Numbered from the stretch's first letter, positions 15,477 through 25,636 are shown. The stretch is DNA of 44,542 nt from Pseudomonas syringae pv. cilantro (GCF_001293775.1 NZ_LGLN01000033.1:729300-773841), one strand, 5' to 3'. Notes: a model not told the origin generated them from the letters alone. Program-made: numbers and translations.

Positions 15477-16769
15477 TCAGCTGGCCGAAGCCGCGACAGG
15501 CGCCTCAAGCTTTTGCCCACCCTTACGGAACAGCACCAGCGTCGCAACCAGACCGAGCACCGCTGCGCCCGTCAGCCAGATGCCTGGCGCTGCCTTGTTG
15601 CTCAGCGCGTGGATCAGGTAGGTGCAGGCCGCCGGAGTGAAACCGCCGAAGGTTGCGGTCGCCAGACTGTAGGCCAGCGAGAAGCCGGTGGTGCGCACGT
15701 CGACCGGCATGATCTCGGTCAACGCCACGACCATCGCGCCGTTGTAGGAGCCGTACAGGAACGACAACCAGAGTTCGACCATCAGCAGGTTACTGAAACT
15801 CGGGTTCGCGACCAGCCACGACAGGGCAGGGTACGCAGTGGCGATCGCCAGCACGGTGGCCGCAATCAGCAGCGGCTTGCGGCCGATACGGTCCGAGAAC
15901 GAACCCATGATCGGCAGCCAGATGAAGTTCGACACGCCGACACAGACCGTAACCAACAGGCTTTCCAGGTCGGTCAGGTTTAGCTCGTTCTTGCCGAAGG
16001 TCGGGGTGTAGGCCGTGATCAGGTAGAACGTCACGGTGGTCATGACCACCAGCGCCATGCCGCCGATCACCAGGCCGAAGTTCTGGCCGATCGAGCGCAC
16101 CACTTCACGCAGGGTCGGACGATGGGTGCGGGCTTCAAATTCTGGCGACTCTTCCAGCGAACGGCGGATGATGAAGATGGCCGGCACAATCAGACAGCCG
16201 ATCAGGAACGGCACGCGCCAGCCCCATTCGCCCATTTGCTCCGGGCTCAGCCAATGATTCAGGCCAACACCCAGCAAACCGGCGAAGACCACGGCAGCCT
16301 GTTGGCTGGCGGACTGCCAGCTGACGAAGAAGCCCTTGCGGCCCGGTGTCGAGATTTCAGCCAGATAGACTGAAACGCCGCCCAGTTCCACGCCGGCCGA
16401 GAAGCCTTGCAGCAAACGGCCCAGCAGCACCAACAACGGTGCTATCACGCCCAGCGTGGCGTAACCCGGCACGCAGGCAATCAGCAACGTGCCCATGGCC
16501 ATCATGGCGAGGGTAATGATCAGCCCCTTGCGGCGGCCGTGACGGTCAATGTAGGCACCCAGAAAAATCGCGCCCAGTGGACGCATCAGGAAGCCTGCGC
16601 CGAAGGTCGCCAGCGACAGCATCAACGAAGCGAATGCGCTGTCGGAAGGGAAGAAAGTCTTGGCAATGGCCGTGGCGTAAAAGCCGTAGACCATGAAATC
16701 GAACATCTCGAGGAAGTTACCGCTGACAACGCGAAAAATCGCTTTGCCTTTACTGGTGGTGGAGGCCAT
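15477..16769 (-). CDS. MHS-family MFS transporter (citrate/tricarballylate-type proton symporter)
   Basis: A 430-residue inner-membrane permease with about 12 hydrophobic helices. It belongs to the metabolite:proton symporter branch of the MFS: it opens with [16 protein letters not shown], carries motif A twice (IDRHGRRKG and SDRIGRKP) and contains [20 protein letters not shown]. This combination is typical of CitA/TcuC-like importers of citrate or tricarballylate driven by the proton gradient. No citrate-utilisation genes are nearby, so the substrate is inferred from family resemblance only. It is divergent from apbE, with a 375-base spacer that holds the hrp box for apbE. It occupies the place where P. 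aeruginosa carries its nqr genes. Confidence 0.87.
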   Translation of the reverse strand: MASTTSKGKAIFRVVSGNFLEMFDFMVYGFYATAIAKTFFPSDSAFASLMLSLATFGAGFLMRPLGAIFLGAYIDRHGRRKGLIITLAMMAMGTLLIACVPGYATLGVIAPLLVLLGRLLQGFSAGVELGGVSVYLAEISTPGRKGFFVSWQSASQQAAVVFAGLLGVGLNHWLSPEQMGEWGWRVPFLIGCLIVPAIFIIRRSLEESPEFEARTHRPTLREVVRSIGQNFGLVIGGMALVVMTTVTFYLITAYTPTFGKNELNLTDLESLLVTVCVGVSNFIWLPIMGSFSDRIGRKPLLIAATVLAIATAYPALSWLVANPSFSNLLMVELWLSFLYGSYNGAMVVALTEIMPVDVRTTGFSLAYSLATATFGGFTPAACTYLIHALSNKAAPGIWLTGAAVLGLVATLVLFRKGGQKLEAPVAASAS

Positions 16770-17013
16770 TTAGTTACTCGCTCAGGCTCGTCGGCTTGGA
16801 ATCCGTTGTCGTTGTTATCCCGTTTACATCGCCGTTACGTGTGTGCGAATGGCGATGCGCACTTGTAACAGTATGTGTAACAGTGCTCAAAAACAACCGT
16901 TTCAGCGATTTACCATGTGTTAGCTGATGCTTGACATGTAGTCGCAGTTGCGCAGTGTCTCTGTTGAGCTGGCTATGCGCTCCGGGAAAAAACGTCCAGC
17001 TCGCGAGGAGCGG
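16770..17013. other. Non-coding spacer upstream of the MHS symporter
   Basis: I see no gene here. The segment is rather AT-rich around 16860-16925 and should contain the promoter of the minus-strand symporter. No operator is recognisable. Together with the hrp-box region to its right it forms a 375-base divergent spacer. Confidence 0.5.
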
Positions 17014-17042
17014 GGAACCATCTGCACGTTGGTGACCACTTA
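17014..17042 (+). promoter_or_regulatory. hrp box (HrpL-dependent promoter) upstream of apbE
   Basis: GGAACC at 17014-17019, a 16-base spacer, then CCACTTA at 17036-17042. This is an exact match to the HrpL consensus GGAACC-N15/16-CCACNNA. It points toward apbE on the plus strand. HrpL is the ECF sigma factor that switches on type III secretion genes in P. syringae. From memory, an ApbE-family gene appears in published HrpL regulon lists for P. syringae pv. tomato DC3000, which fits. Confidence 0.88.
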
Positions 17043-17144
17043 ATGACTTGCTGGTCTTGATCGAGCGCAGTGTCTTGCTGGTTCATGCCGGGTTTTCTGC
17101 CTTGCCGGCTATCGCAGGCAAGTCGCTTTGAATGGTTTTCGAGA

Positions 17145-18176
17145 GTGCGGGGCACGGATTTGCAAGGGTTTGGCAGGGTTGCAGGGTGCCTGATGTTAAT
17201 GGCGGGTGGTGGCTGTACTCAGGAGCGCACGCTGGAAAGCTTCGGCGGGCCGACCATGGGCAGCCATTACTCGGTGGTGTACGTACGGGGCGCGGCGCAA
17301 CCTGATGCGGCAGCGCTGCGTCCGGAAGTCGAAGCGATTCTGGCCGAGGTCGACCACCAGATGTCGCTGTGGCGCAGCGATTCGGACCTCGAACGTTTCA
17401 ACGCCTTGCCGGCCAATAGCTGCCAGACCATGCCCGACGCGGTCCTCAAACTGATCGGTGTCGGCGAACAGCTTTCCCGGGACAGTGACGGCGCCTTCGA
17501 TCTGACGGTCAAGCCGTTGATCGATCTCTGGGGGCTTGGGGCTCACGCGCTGTTTGAGCAACTGCCGTCCACCCGGCAACTGGCCAAGGCGCGCAGTACG
17601 GTGGGCTATCGCAACTTGCGCATCGTCGGTCAGCAGTTGTGCAAAAGCGCCGCTGTGCAAGTGGACCTCAACAGTATCGCCGCCGGTTATGCGGTCGACC
17701 GCATCAGCCAGCGGATGGATGCGCTCGGGCTGCATGACTACCTGGTACAGGCCACTGGCGAAGTGAAGGTTAACGGTTTCAAACCCGATGGCTCGCCATG
17801 GCGGGTGACCCTCGACGCGCCAGGTGAAGAGGGTTATGGCACGCAGAAAGTCTTTCCCCTGAACGGCTATGCTGTTTCTACTGCGGGTGATTACCGGCGG
17901 TACGCCGAGCGTCATCCTCGGCGCCTGTCCGACACGCTCGACGCCCTGACCGGTAAACCCGTCGATCATGCGCTAGCGTCGGTGACGGTGATACATCCCT
18001 CAGCGTTGATGGCCGACGGCCTGTCCTCGCTATTGCTGATTCTGGGCCCGGAGCGCGGCTGGAATTATGCCCAAGAACGCAAAATCCCTGCTTTTTTTGT
18101 GATTCGTGCCGATAAGCGCTTTATCATCCGCAGCAACGCGTCGTTTGATCGTCTGGCCGTAGAACAGCCGCGCTGA
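17145..18176 (+). CDS. apbE: ApbE-family FAD:protein FMN transferase-like lipoprotein
   Basis: The protein is about 343 residues long from GTG 17145. A short hydrophobic segment ends in a lipobox-like MAGGGC (Cys24), then FGGPTMGSHYSVVY, MSLWRSDSDLERFN, DLNSIAAGYAVDRI, ATGEVKVNG, TAGDYRRYAE and DALTGKPVDHALASVTV, all in ApbE order. Family members attach FMN to a Thr or Ser of NqrB, NqrC, RnfG and similar proteins in the periplasm. Several family signatures are altered: the usual GGE/GGD reads TGE, and the usual (S/T)HxxDPxTG reads SDTLDALTG. The nqr genes that normally neighbour it are missing. The start is uncertain (GTG 17070 and ATG 17085 are possible); 17145 gives the best signal peptide. 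Expression is probably HrpL-dependent. Confidence 0.85.
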   Translation: MRGTDLQGFGRVAGCLMLMAGGGCTQERTLESFGGPTMGSHYSVVYVRGAAQPDAAALRPEVEAILAEVDHQMSLWRSDSDLERFNALPANSCQTMPDAVLKLIGVGEQLSRDSDGAFDLTVKPLIDLWGLGAHALFEQLPSTRQLAKARSTVGYRNLRIVGQQLCKSAAVQVDLNSIAAGYAVDRISQRMDALGLHDYLVQATGEVKVNGFKPDGSPWRVTLDAPGEEGYGTQKVFPLNGYAVSTAGDYRRYAERHPRRLSDTLDALTGKPVDHALASVTVIHPSALMADGLSSLLLILGPERGWNYAQERKIPAFFVIRADKRFIIRSNASFDRLAVEQPR

Positions 18177-18339
18177 TTCAGGGGGTGAATCACACCTTGC
18201 CGAGAAACATGTGCAGACAAAAATTGGCCTTCGACGCGACCAAGGGTTAATGTTCGCCGCCTCAGTGCAGCGCTAGACTGCGCCGCGTGATTTAGCCAGA
18301 GATGCCAGAGTGGCGCCTCGGTCTGTTTAAGGAGTACGC

Positions 18340-19734
18340 ATGGCTGTCTACAACTACGACGTAGTGGTACTGGGTTCCGGCCCTGCCGGAGAAGGCGCGG
18401 CAATGAATGCCGCCAAGGCGGGGCGCAAGGTCGCCATGGTCGACAGCCGTCGGCAAGTGGGCGGCAACTGCACCCATTTGGGCACCATCCCGTCCAAGGC
18501 TCTGCGTCACTCGGTCAAACAGATCATCCAGTTCAACACCAATCCCATGTTCCGGGCCATCGGCGAGCCACGCTGGTTTTCGTTTCCGGATGTGTTGAAA
18601 AACGCCGAAATGGTCATCTCCAAGCAAGTGGCATCGCGCACCGCCTATTACGCCCGCAATCGTGTCGACGTGTTCTTCGGCACCGGCAGCTTTGCCGACG
18701 AGACCAGCATCAACGTGGTCTGCTCCAACGGTGTGGTCGAAAAGCTGGTCGCCAATCAGATCATCATCGCCACCGGCTCGCGTCCATACCGCCCGGCCGA
18801 CATCGATTTCAGCCACAAGCGTATCTACGACAGCGACACCATCCTCAGCCTGGGCCACACCCCGCGCAAACTGATCATCTATGGTGCGGGCGTGATCGGC
18901 TGTGAATACGCGTCGATCTTCAGTGGCCTGGGCGTGCTGGTCGAACTGGTGGACAACCGCGACCAGCTGTTGAGCTTCCTCGATTCGGAAATCTCTCAGG
19001 CGCTGAGCTATCACTTCAGCAACAACAACGTGATGGTCCGCCACAACGAAGAATACGAACGGGTCGAAGGGCTGGAAAACGGTGTGGTTCTGCACCTCAA
19101 GTCCGGCAAGAAAATCAAGGCCGACGCTTTGCTGTGGTGTAACGGCCGCACCGGCAACACCGACAAACTGGGGCTTGAGAACATCGGTCTGAAGGCCAAT
19201 GGTCGTGGCCAGATCGAAGTCGACGAGACCTACCGCACCAGTGTTTCCAACGTCTACGGCGCCGGCGACGTGATCGGCTGGCCGAGTCTGGCGAGCGCTG
19301 CGTATGACCAGGGTCGCTCAGCGGCGGGCAGCATGGTCGATAACGGCAGCTGGCGTTACGTCAACGACGTGCCGACCGGGATCTACACCATTCCGGAGAT
19401 CAGTTCGATCGGCAAGAACGAGCACGAGCTGACCCAGGCCAAGGTGCCTTACGAAGTCGGCAAGGCGTTTTTCAAGGGCATGGCGCGTGCGCAGATTTCC
19501 GGCGAGCGGGTCGGCATGCTGAAGATTCTCTTCCACCGCGAAACGCTTGAGGTGCTGGGCGTGCATTGCTTCGGTGACCAGGCGTCCGAGATCGTGCACA
19601 TCGGTCAGGCCATCATGAGCCAACCGGGCGAGGCGAACACGATCAAGTACTTCGTCAACACCACGTTCAACTACCCGACCATGGCCGAAGCCTATCGGGT
19701 CGCGGCTTACGACGGCCTCAACCGGCTTTTTTAA
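18340..19734 (+). CDS. sthA: Soluble pyridine nucleotide transhydrogenase
   Basis: A 464-residue flavoprotein. The FAD-binding site is [18 protein letters not shown] at the N terminus, followed by [19 protein letters not shown]. In dihydrolipoamide dehydrogenase this segment carries a redox-active CxxxxC pair; here the second Cys is Thr, which is the mark of SthA. The second nucleotide site is [14 protein letters not shown], then [16 protein letters not shown] and the C-terminal dimerisation domain ending [22 protein letters not shown]. It moves reducing equivalents between NADPH and NAD in the cytoplasm. TAAGGAG precedes the ATG at 18340. It stands as its own unit after apbE. Confidence 0.97.
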   Translation: MAVYNYDVVVLGSGPAGEGAAMNAAKAGRKVAMVDSRRQVGGNCTHLGTIPSKALRHSVKQIIQFNTNPMFRAIGEPRWFSFPDVLKNAEMVISKQVASRTAYYARNRVDVFFGTGSFADETSINVVCSNGVVEKLVANQIIIATGSRPYRPADIDFSHKRIYDSDTILSLGHTPRKLIIYGAGVIGCEYASIFSGLGVLVELVDNRDQLLSFLDSEISQALSYHFSNNNVMVRHNEEYERVEGLENGVVLHLKSGKKIKADALLWCNGRTGNTDKLGLENIGLKANGRGQIEVDETYRTSVSNVYGAGDVIGWPSLASAAYDQGRSAAGSMVDNGSWRYVNDVPTGIYTIPEISSIGKNEHELTQAKVPYEVGKAFFKGMARAQISGERVGMLKILFHRETLEVLGVHCFGDQASEIVHIGQAIMSQPGEANTIKYFVNTTFNYPTMAEAYRVAAYDGLNRLF

Positions 19735-19740
19735 GCGACT

Positions 19741-19765
19741 CCGGCCGGTGGCCTGAGCCGGCCGG
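19741..19765. terminator. GC hairpin between convergent sthA and glpQ-like genes
   Basis: CCGGCCGG at 19741-19748 pairs with the same self-palindrome at 19758-19765. There is no T-run, so termination would be weak. Confidence 0.35.
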
Positions 19766-19776
19766 GGAGACCGATT

Positions 19777-20499
19777 TCAGTGATTCCCGAGCGTGGCGTT
19801 GGCCAAACCGGGAAAGTCTGTAATCAGGCTGTCGACGCCGAAATCAGCGAGCCTGCGCATCAACGCAGGTTCGTTGACTGTCCAGACCGACACATGCAGG
19901 CCCTGACGCTGTGCTTTCTGCAGGCGCTCCGGGGTACACAGTGTCCAGTTCAACGCCAGAATCTCACAGCCATAGCTCTGCGCGACTTTCAGCGGGTCGA
20001 GCCACGCGTATTCAGCCACCAGTCCGCGCGAGATGTCCGGGGTCAAGTCAAGGGCGGCGCGCAGTACCTCGCGGGAGCTGGAGGTGATGGTGACCTTGTC
20101 CAGCAGACCATGACGCTGAACCATTTCCCGGATCGCCAGCACGGTGTTGGCGGCGCGAGTGCGTGAGGCGCTTTTGACTTCCAGCTGCCAGTGCTCGAAA
20201 TCACACTGCTCGAACAGCTCCTCAAGGCGCGGAATGGGGCAGGGCGAAACCCAGCCGGGGCCACCCTCGCGCGCATCATAGGTCATCAGATCGGCAGCCA
20301 GGTGCTCGTTGACTTTACCGCGCCGGTCGGTGGTGCGCTTGAGGGTCGGGTCGTGGATGACCATCAACTCGCCATCCAGTGACAGATGCAAGTCCAGTTC
20401 ACAACGGCGCACGCCGTGCTTGAGACATTCCTGGAAACTGACCAGGGTGTTTTCCGGTGCTTCGCCCTTGGCGCCGCGGTGGCCGTAGATAAGCGTCAC
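19777..20499 (-). CDS. Glycerophosphodiester phosphodiesterase
   Basis: A 240-residue TIM-barrel protein of the GDPD family. It begins with IYGHRGAKGEAPENTLVSF, holding the catalytic GHRG and the PENT motif. It continues with CELDLHLSLDGELMVIHDPTL, which provides the Glu/Asp calcium ligands and the second catalytic His, and ends with WTVNEPALMRRLADFGVDSLITDFP. It hydrolyses glycerophosphodiesters from phospholipid turnover to glycerol-3-phosphate and an alcohol. There is no signal peptide, so it is cytoplasmic, like UgpQ. It converges with sthA and the PilZ gene lies upstream on the same strand. Confidence 0.92.
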   Translation of the reverse strand: MTLIYGHRGAKGEAPENTLVSFQECLKHGVRRCELDLHLSLDGELMVIHDPTLKRTTDRRGKVNEHLAADLMTYDAREGGPGWVSPCPIPRLEELFEQCDFEHWQLEVKSASRTRAANTVLAIREMVQRHGLLDKVTITSSSREVLRAALDLTPDISRGLVAEYAWLDPLKVAQSYGCEILALNWTLCTPERLQKAQRQGLHVSVWTVNEPALMRRLADFGVDSLITDFPGLANATLGNH

Positions 20500-20556
20500 G
20501 TGTACTCCTGGCCTGAAAGGCGCGGACTGCTGATGTGAAATTAACGTATTCGGAAC

Positions 20557-21144
20557 TCAATTTCCGGATGGCTGGCCTTGCTCCAGCGCCTGACGCCGAT
20601 GTTGGGCCTGACGCTGCAACACGTGGCGCGCGAGCAGTTGACGCTGGGCATCCGGCAAATTGACGAACTCGGTGTTGATCTCGAAACTGCCGTCCGCCAG
20701 CGCCTCGCACTGGCTCACTCTGGCGCGCAGCATCAAGCCGGCTGCCTGAGGCATCAGCACCATCTTGATCGACAGTTGTTCGCCCGTTGCAAAACCTTGT
20801 TGCGAATTGAATTGAATCCCGCCTTCGGACAGTTTTACCGGCTGAGGAGCGCCCAGTTTGCCCAGCGCAGTGTGCGCGACGACCTCGCCCAGCAGGTCGA
20901 TGCGTTTGCTCAGCGACTTGAGAAAACTGTTCAGCACCCGGTCGCGCTCGTCGAGTTGCCGCATCAAATGCTGCGATTCGAACTCGCTGACGTGCAGTTC
21001 GCTAAGCAGGTCGAACAGCGTCGAGGTGTCCTGCATGGCGTCCTGACTTGCCTGGTCAGCGGATGACAAGGGGTTAATTTCCAGTGCGACGCTGTCGTCG
21101 ATACGGTAGTATTCGCGGCGTCCTGCTTCATCTAATGTCGACAT
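20557..21144 (-). CDS. PilZ-domain protein
   Basis: A 195-residue cytoplasmic protein. The N terminus REYYR gives the RxxxR half of the PilZ c-di-GMP site (residues 9-14). A long helical segment rich in Leu, Glu and Arg follows (LLSELHVSEFESQHLMRQLDERDRVLNSFL). The C-terminal half is beta-rich. The second half-site, normally (D/N)xSxxG, reads KLSEGG, so the Asp is replaced by Lys and binding may be weakened. A PilZ gene at this place beside lolC is, as I recall, also present in P. aeruginosa. It is divergent from the lol operon by about 100 bases. The tail is Gln-rich. Confidence 0.78.
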   Translation of the reverse strand: MSTLDEAGRREYYRIDDSVALEINPLSSADQASQDAMQDTSTLFDLLSELHVSEFESQHLMRQLDERDRVLNSFLKSLSKRIDLLGEVVAHTALGKLGAPQPVKLSEGGIQFNSQQGFATGEQLSIKMVLMPQAAGLMLRARVSQCEALADGSFEINTEFVNLPDAQRQLLARHVLQRQAQHRRQALEQGQPSGN

Positions 21145-21246
21145 GGCGAACCCAAGCTAGCGGCGGTGGTCAGAGAGTTTCGAGTGTAAAGCTGCACGTC
21201 AAGGCCCGCCACACGGACGTCCTCATTCCTGCGAACAAAATCCTAC

Positions 21247-22497
21247 ATGTTCAGACCTCTTTTTGTATTTATCGGCACGCGCTACACCCGTGCGAAGCGA
21301 CGCAATCACTTTGTATCCTTCATCTCCCTGACGTCCATGATCGGCCTGGCCCTTGGCGTGGTGGTGATGATAGTCGTGTTATCGGTCATGAACGGCTTCG
21401 ATCATGAGATGCGTACCCGCGTCCTCGGCATGGTACCCCACGCCACCATCGAATCCGCCGACCCGATCACCGACTGGCGTGGCCTGGGTGCGAAAGTCCA
21501 GGAAAACCCGCAAGTGCTGGCGGTTGCGCCATTCACCCAGATGCAGGGTTTGCTGACCCACGACGGCAAGGTCCAGAAAGTGCTGCTCAACGGTATCGAC
21601 CCGGTTGAAGAGCGCAAGGTCTCGATCATCGACCACTTCATCAAGCAGGGCCAGCTCGACAGCCTGTCGCCCGGCAGCTTCGGCATCATGATCGGCGACA
21701 AGGCCGCAGCCAAGCTGGGCGTGGGTATCGGCGACAAGCTGACCTTCGTCGCCCCTGAGGTGACGGTAACGCCCGCCGGAATGTTCCCGCGCATGAAGCG
21801 TTTCGAAGTGACGGGCATCTTTCATGTCGGCGCTGGCGAGATCGATGGCTTTCTCGGGTTGACCAACCTTGACGACCTGGGCCGTCTGCACCGCTGGAAG
21901 CCGAATCAGGTGCAGGGTCTGCGCCTGAAGTTCGATGACCTGTTCGCTGCGCCACGCACGTCGTGGGAAATCGCCCAGAAGCTTGGCGAAAACAATTTCT
22001 ATTCCCGCGACTGGACGCGTACCCACGGCAACCTCTATCAGGCCATCCGCATGGAAAAAGCCATGATCGGTCTGTTGTTGCTGCTGATTGTGGCGGTTGC
22101 TGCGTTCAACATCATTTCCACGCTGGTCATGGTGGTCAACGACAAGAAGGGCGACATCGCGATCCTGCGCACGCTGGGCGCCACGCCACGGCAGATCATG
22201 GCGATCTTCATGGTGCAGGGCACGGTGATCGGCGTGGTCGGCACGCTGATCGGCGCGGCGCTGGGCATTCTCGCAGCGCTCAATGTCAGTGCCGCCATTT
22301 CGATGCTCGAAGGGCTGATCGGCCACAAATTTCTCAACGCCGACGTCTATTTCATTGATTACCTGCCTTCGCAACTGATGGCCCAGGACGTGTTCCAGGT
22401 CTGCGGTGCGGCGTTGGTCCTGAGTTTCCTCGCCACCCTGTATCCCGCCTGGCGTGCTGCGCGCACCCAGCCGGCGGAGGCGTTACGTTATGAGTGA
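21247..22497 (+). CDS. lolC: Lipoprotein-releasing ABC transporter permease, LolC/E family
   Basis: A 416-residue inner-membrane permease. The first helix is near residues 27-48 ([20 protein letters not shown]). A large periplasmic MacB-type domain follows, then three C-terminal helices of the FtsX domain with [33 protein letters not shown], the coupling segment that contacts LolD. It starts the operon lolC-lolD-lolE, which takes mature outer-membrane lipoproteins out of the inner membrane and hands them to LolA. The lolD start overlaps its stop by 8 bases. The second permease gene downstream is a close paralogue; which is C and which is E follows gene order only. Confidence 0.92.
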   Translation: MFRPLFVFIGTRYTRAKRRNHFVSFISLTSMIGLALGVVVMIVVLSVMNGFDHEMRTRVLGMVPHATIESADPITDWRGLGAKVQENPQVLAVAPFTQMQGLLTHDGKVQKVLLNGIDPVEERKVSIIDHFIKQGQLDSLSPGSFGIMIGDKAAAKLGVGIGDKLTFVAPEVTVTPAGMFPRMKRFEVTGIFHVGAGEIDGFLGLTNLDDLGRLHRWKPNQVQGLRLKFDDLFAAPRTSWEIAQKLGENNFYSRDWTRTHGNLYQAIRMEKAMIGLLLLLIVAVAAFNIISTLVMVVNDKKGDIAILRTLGATPRQIMAIFMVQGTVIGVVGTLIGAALGILAALNVSAAISMLEGLIGHKFLNADVYFIDYLPSQLMAQDVFQVCGAALVLSFLATLYPAWRAARTQPAEALRYE

Positions 22498-23188
22498 GTC
22501 GGGCATGTCTGATAAAGCTGTATTGAGTTGCCGCAACCTGGGTAAATCCTACGAGGAAGGCCCGGAGTCGGTCGTGGTGTTGTCCGGCCTGCAACTGGAG
22601 CTGCATCCGGGTGAGCGGGTCGCAATCGTCGGTACTTCCGGTTCGGGTAAAAGCACCTTGCTGAACCTGCTGGGCGGGCTGGACACGCCCTCCGAAGGCA
22701 GTGTCTGGCTGGCCGGCGAAGAATTGTCGGCGCTCGGCGAAAAGGCCCGTGGCCTGCTGCGCAACCGGGCACTGGGTTTCGTCTACCAGTTCCACCACCT
22801 GCTGCCTGAGTTCACGGCGCTGGAAAATGTCTGCATGCCGCTGCTGATCGGCCGCACCGCCATCCCCGAAGCGCGTCAGCGTGCTACCGCGTTGCTCGAG
22901 CGTGTCGGTCTTGGTCATCGTCTGGCGCACAAGCCTTCGGAGTTGTCGGGCGGCGAGCGTCAGCGCGTTGCCATCGCCCGTGCGTTGGTCAATCAGCCGG
23001 GCCTGGTGATGCTCGACGAGCCTACCGGCAACCTCGACCACCACACCGCGCAGGGTATTCAGGACCTGATGCGCGAGCTGAGCACCTCGTCGCGCACGGC
23101 GTTTCTGGTGGTGACTCATGACATGGGGCTTGCCCGGCAGATGGACCGCGTCCTGCGTCTGGAAGGCGGGCGCCTCGTCGAGGCCTGA
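22490..23188 (+). CDS. lolD: Lipoprotein-releasing ABC transporter ATPase LolD
   Basis: A 232-residue ABC ATPase. Walker A is GTSGSGKST, the Q-loop is in [18 protein letters not shown], the signature is [15 protein letters not shown], Walker B is [12 protein letters not shown] and the H-loop is VTHD. The phrase [17 protein letters not shown] is characteristic of LolD. It powers release of outer-membrane lipoproteins together with the flanking LolC/LolE permeases. The ATG at 22490 has GGAGG at 22476-22480 and overlaps the lolC stop, which indicates translational coupling. A longer frame from 22454 has no support. Confidence 0.95.
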   Translation: MSESGMSDKAVLSCRNLGKSYEEGPESVVVLSGLQLELHPGERVAIVGTSGSGKSTLLNLLGGLDTPSEGSVWLAGEELSALGEKARGLLRNRALGFVYQFHHLLPEFTALENVCMPLLIGRTAIPEARQRATALLERVGLGHRLAHKPSELSGGERQRVAIARALVNQPGLVMLDEPTGNLDHHTAQGIQDLMRELSTSSRTAFLVVTHDMGLARQMDRVLRLEGGRLVEA

Positions 23189-23264
23189 TTGACCCTGCCC
23201 GGCGCAGCTCATCGCGTCGGGTTCGACGTTTTTCATAGGTGTTTTTTTCTACGGTGCTTCGCGA

Positions 23265-24509
23265 ATGTTCAGACCGTTACCCATCTTCATCGGCATGCGC
23301 TATACCCGCGCCAAACGCCGCAAAAGCTTCATCTCGTTCATTTCGATGACCTCGATGATCGGGCTGGCACTCGGCGTGCTGGCCATGATCGTGGTGCTGT
23401 CGGTCATGAACGGCTTCCAGCGCGAAATGAGTTCGCGGATTCTGGGCATGGTGCCACATGCAGTGATCGCAGGCGCTAAGCCGGTGGACGACTGGAAACC
23501 GCTGGCCGCCGCTGCACTGAAAAACCCGGAAGTCACCGCTGCCGTACCGTTTACCGACATGGAAGGCATGCTGTCCTACAAGGGCTCGATGCAGCCGATC
23601 CAGATCAGCGGCGTTGAACCGGCGCTGGAGCATGAGGTGTCGATCGTCACGCAGCATATTACCCGCGGCAGTCTTGCAGACCTCAAACCAGGCGAGTTCG
23701 GTGTGGTGCTGGGCGATCTCACAGCGCGGCGTTTTCGCCTGACGATCGGCGACAAACTGACCCTGATCGTGCCGGAAGTCAGCAGCGCACCCGGCGGTAT
23801 CACTCCGCGCCTGCAACGCCTGGCCGTGGTCGGCATCTTCAAGGTGGGTGCCGAGCTGGATGGTTCGATGGGGCTGATCAATATCGCCGATGCCGCGCAA
23901 ATGCAGCGCTGGCAGCCTGATCAGGTGCAGGGTGTGCGTCTGGCGCTCAAAGATCTGTACAAGGCGCCGCAGGTTTCCACCGCCATTGCCGCCGAGCTGG
24001 GCACTGGCTATCACGCCGATGACTGGACCCATACGCAAGGCAGCCTGTTCAGCGCGATGAAAATGGAAAAGACCATGATCGGTCTGTTGCTGCTGATGAT
24101 CGTCGCTGTGGCAGCGTTCAACATCATTGCCACGCTGATCATGGTGGTCAATGACAAGGGCGCCGACATTGCGATCCTGCGCACCATCGGCGCCACGCCG
24201 CGGCAGATCATGGCCATATTTATGGTGCAGGGCACGGTGATCGGCATTGTCGGCACATTGATCGGCGGCGTTCTCGGCATCATAGCTGCCTTGAACGTCA
24301 GCAGTCTGGTGGGCTGGATCGAACGGGTCAGCGGCCAGCACATTTTCAGCTCCGACGTGTACTTCATCAGCAACCTGCCTTCCGAATTGCAGGGCGGCGA
24401 TGTACTGCTGATCTGCAGCGCGGGTTTCATTCTGAGCTTTCTGGCCACCGTTTACCCAGCCTGGCGTGCGGCGCAGATCGAGCCGGCGCATGCGCTGCGT
24501 TATGAGTAA
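23265..24509 (+). CDS. lolE: Lipoprotein-releasing ABC transporter permease, LolC/E family
   Basis: A 414-residue permease with the same architecture as the first gene of the operon: N-terminal helix ([20 protein letters not shown]), periplasmic MacB-type domain, and three helices with the cytoplasmic loop [18 protein letters not shown]. Long stretches are identical in protein to LolC and nearly so in DNA, for example around 24198-24245 against 22189-22236. This shows a tandem duplication, perhaps kept similar by gene conversion. The protein forms the LolCDE complex with LolD. The gene starts 76 bases after lolD. Confidence 0.92.
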   Translation: MFRPLPIFIGMRYTRAKRRKSFISFISMTSMIGLALGVLAMIVVLSVMNGFQREMSSRILGMVPHAVIAGAKPVDDWKPLAAAALKNPEVTAAVPFTDMEGMLSYKGSMQPIQISGVEPALEHEVSIVTQHITRGSLADLKPGEFGVVLGDLTARRFRLTIGDKLTLIVPEVSSAPGGITPRLQRLAVVGIFKVGAELDGSMGLINIADAAQMQRWQPDQVQGVRLALKDLYKAPQVSTAIAAELGTGYHADDWTHTQGSLFSAMKMEKTMIGLLLLMIVAVAAFNIIATLIMVVNDKGADIAILRTIGATPRQIMAIFMVQGTVIGIVGTLIGGVLGIIAALNVSSLVGWIERVSGQHIFSSDVYFISNLPSELQGGDVLLICSAGFILSFLATVYPAWRAAQIEPAHALRYE

Positions 24510-24619
24510 TCAGGCTTATTGCGCATAGCGATGGCGTGCGGGCTGAGGCGGATTTTTCGCTGAAAGCCCGCCGCAAACCCTATAGACTCGCCGCGTTAAT
24601 TCTCGATCCAGGTATCGCC

Positions 24620-25450
24620 ATGCATCCCGCAGCCGAACACTCGCCGCTGGGCAAATCCAGTGAATACATCGCCACCTATACGCCGTCCCTGCTGTTCCCG
24701 ATCCCGCGTGCCACAAAATGGGCCGAGCTCGGGCTGACCGCGCAGACGCTGCCGTACAAAGGGGTCGATTTCTGGAACTGCTACGAGCTGTCCTGGCTGT
24801 TGCCGTCGGGCAAGCCGGTGGTGGCGATTGCCGAGTTCAGCATTCCGGCCGATTCGCCGAACATCATCGAATCTAAGTCTTTCAAGCTGTACCTCAACTC
24901 CCTGAACCAGACCGCTTTCGATGGCGTGGCGCTGGTGCAGGCGACGCTCGAAAAGGACTTGTCAGCGGCTGCCGGCAAACCGGTGGGCGTGCGTATTCGC
25001 AGCCTGGCGGACATCGAAGGGGAGGGTGTCGCGGCTTTGCCGGGTATTTGCATCGACGACCTGAACATCACCGTCAGCAGCTACGACCGGCCGCAGCCTG
25101 AATTGCTGCGCTGCGACGAGTCGCGCGTGGTCGAAGAAAGCGTGCACACCCATTTACTCAAATCCAACTGTCCGGTCACCAGCCAGCCTGACTGGGGCAG
25201 CGTGGTGGTCGACTATCGCGGCGCAGCGCTGGATCACGCCAGCCTGCTGGCGTATATCGTCAGCTTCCGCCAACATTCGGATTTCCACGAGCAGTGCGTG
25301 GAAAGAATCTTCCTCGACCTGCAGCGTCTGCTCAAACCGGAAAAACTGACCGTTTACGCCCGCTATGTCCGCCGCGGCGGTCTGGACATCAACCCGTACC
25401 GCAGCACTGAAGTGCTTAGCGTGGATAATCGCAGGTTGGCTCGGCAGTAG
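24620..25450 (+). CDS. queF: NADPH-dependent 7-cyano-7-deazaguanine reductase QueF
   Basis: A 276-residue protein of the long (YqcD/E. coli) type, with two tandem tunnelling-fold halves. The substrate-binding motif [14 protein letters not shown] starts at Glu84, the nucleophile is Cys184 and the proton donor is Asp191 in [28 protein letters not shown] completes the signature. QueF reduces preQ0 to preQ1 in queuosine biosynthesis, which modifies tRNA anticodon position 34. The ATG at 24620 is preceded by AGG and gives the normal N terminus; the open frame from 24536 is an artefact. It lies 110 bases after lolE and appears to be a separate unit. Confidence 0.96.
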   Translation: MHPAAEHSPLGKSSEYIATYTPSLLFPIPRATKWAELGLTAQTLPYKGVDFWNCYELSWLLPSGKPVVAIAEFSIPADSPNIIESKSFKLYLNSLNQTAFDGVALVQATLEKDLSAAAGKPVGVRIRSLADIEGEGVAALPGICIDDLNITVSSYDRPQPELLRCDESRVVEESVHTHLLKSNCPVTSQPDWGSVVVDYRGAALDHASLLAYIVSFRQHSDFHEQCVERIFLDLQRLLKPEKLTVYARYVRRGGLDINPYRSTEVLSVDNRRLARQ

Positions 25451-25530
25451 CTTCGTCTGTGCCTTGAACCGTAAACAAACAACACTGACATCGCAAAAAC
25501 GCTGTATGACGCAGAGCTGGACGCTCCCCT

Positions 25531-25636
25531 TGTGGGATCGGAGCGGGCGACGCTTCGCTTGTTCGCGAAAGGACCGGTACATCCGCCGAAAATGCGTCGC
25601 CTGAAACACCGTCTTCGTGGACAAGTCCACTCCTAC
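25531..25636. repeat. REPIN-like pair of inverted REP sequences
   Basis: The left arm, about 25531-25569, begins TGTGGGATCGGAGCGGGC and ends TTCGCGAA. The right arm, 25613-25636, is the opposite orientation: its reverse complement begins GTAGGAGTGGACTTGTCC. Both resemble the common Pseudomonas REP pattern GTGGGAGCGG(A/G)CTTG(C/T)CCGCGAA. They sit between queF and the DUF4404 gene in a 268-base intergenic space. The segment before them (about 25495-25525, TATGACGCAGAGC) also looks like a piece of a P. syringae intergenic repeat. Confidence 0.65.
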
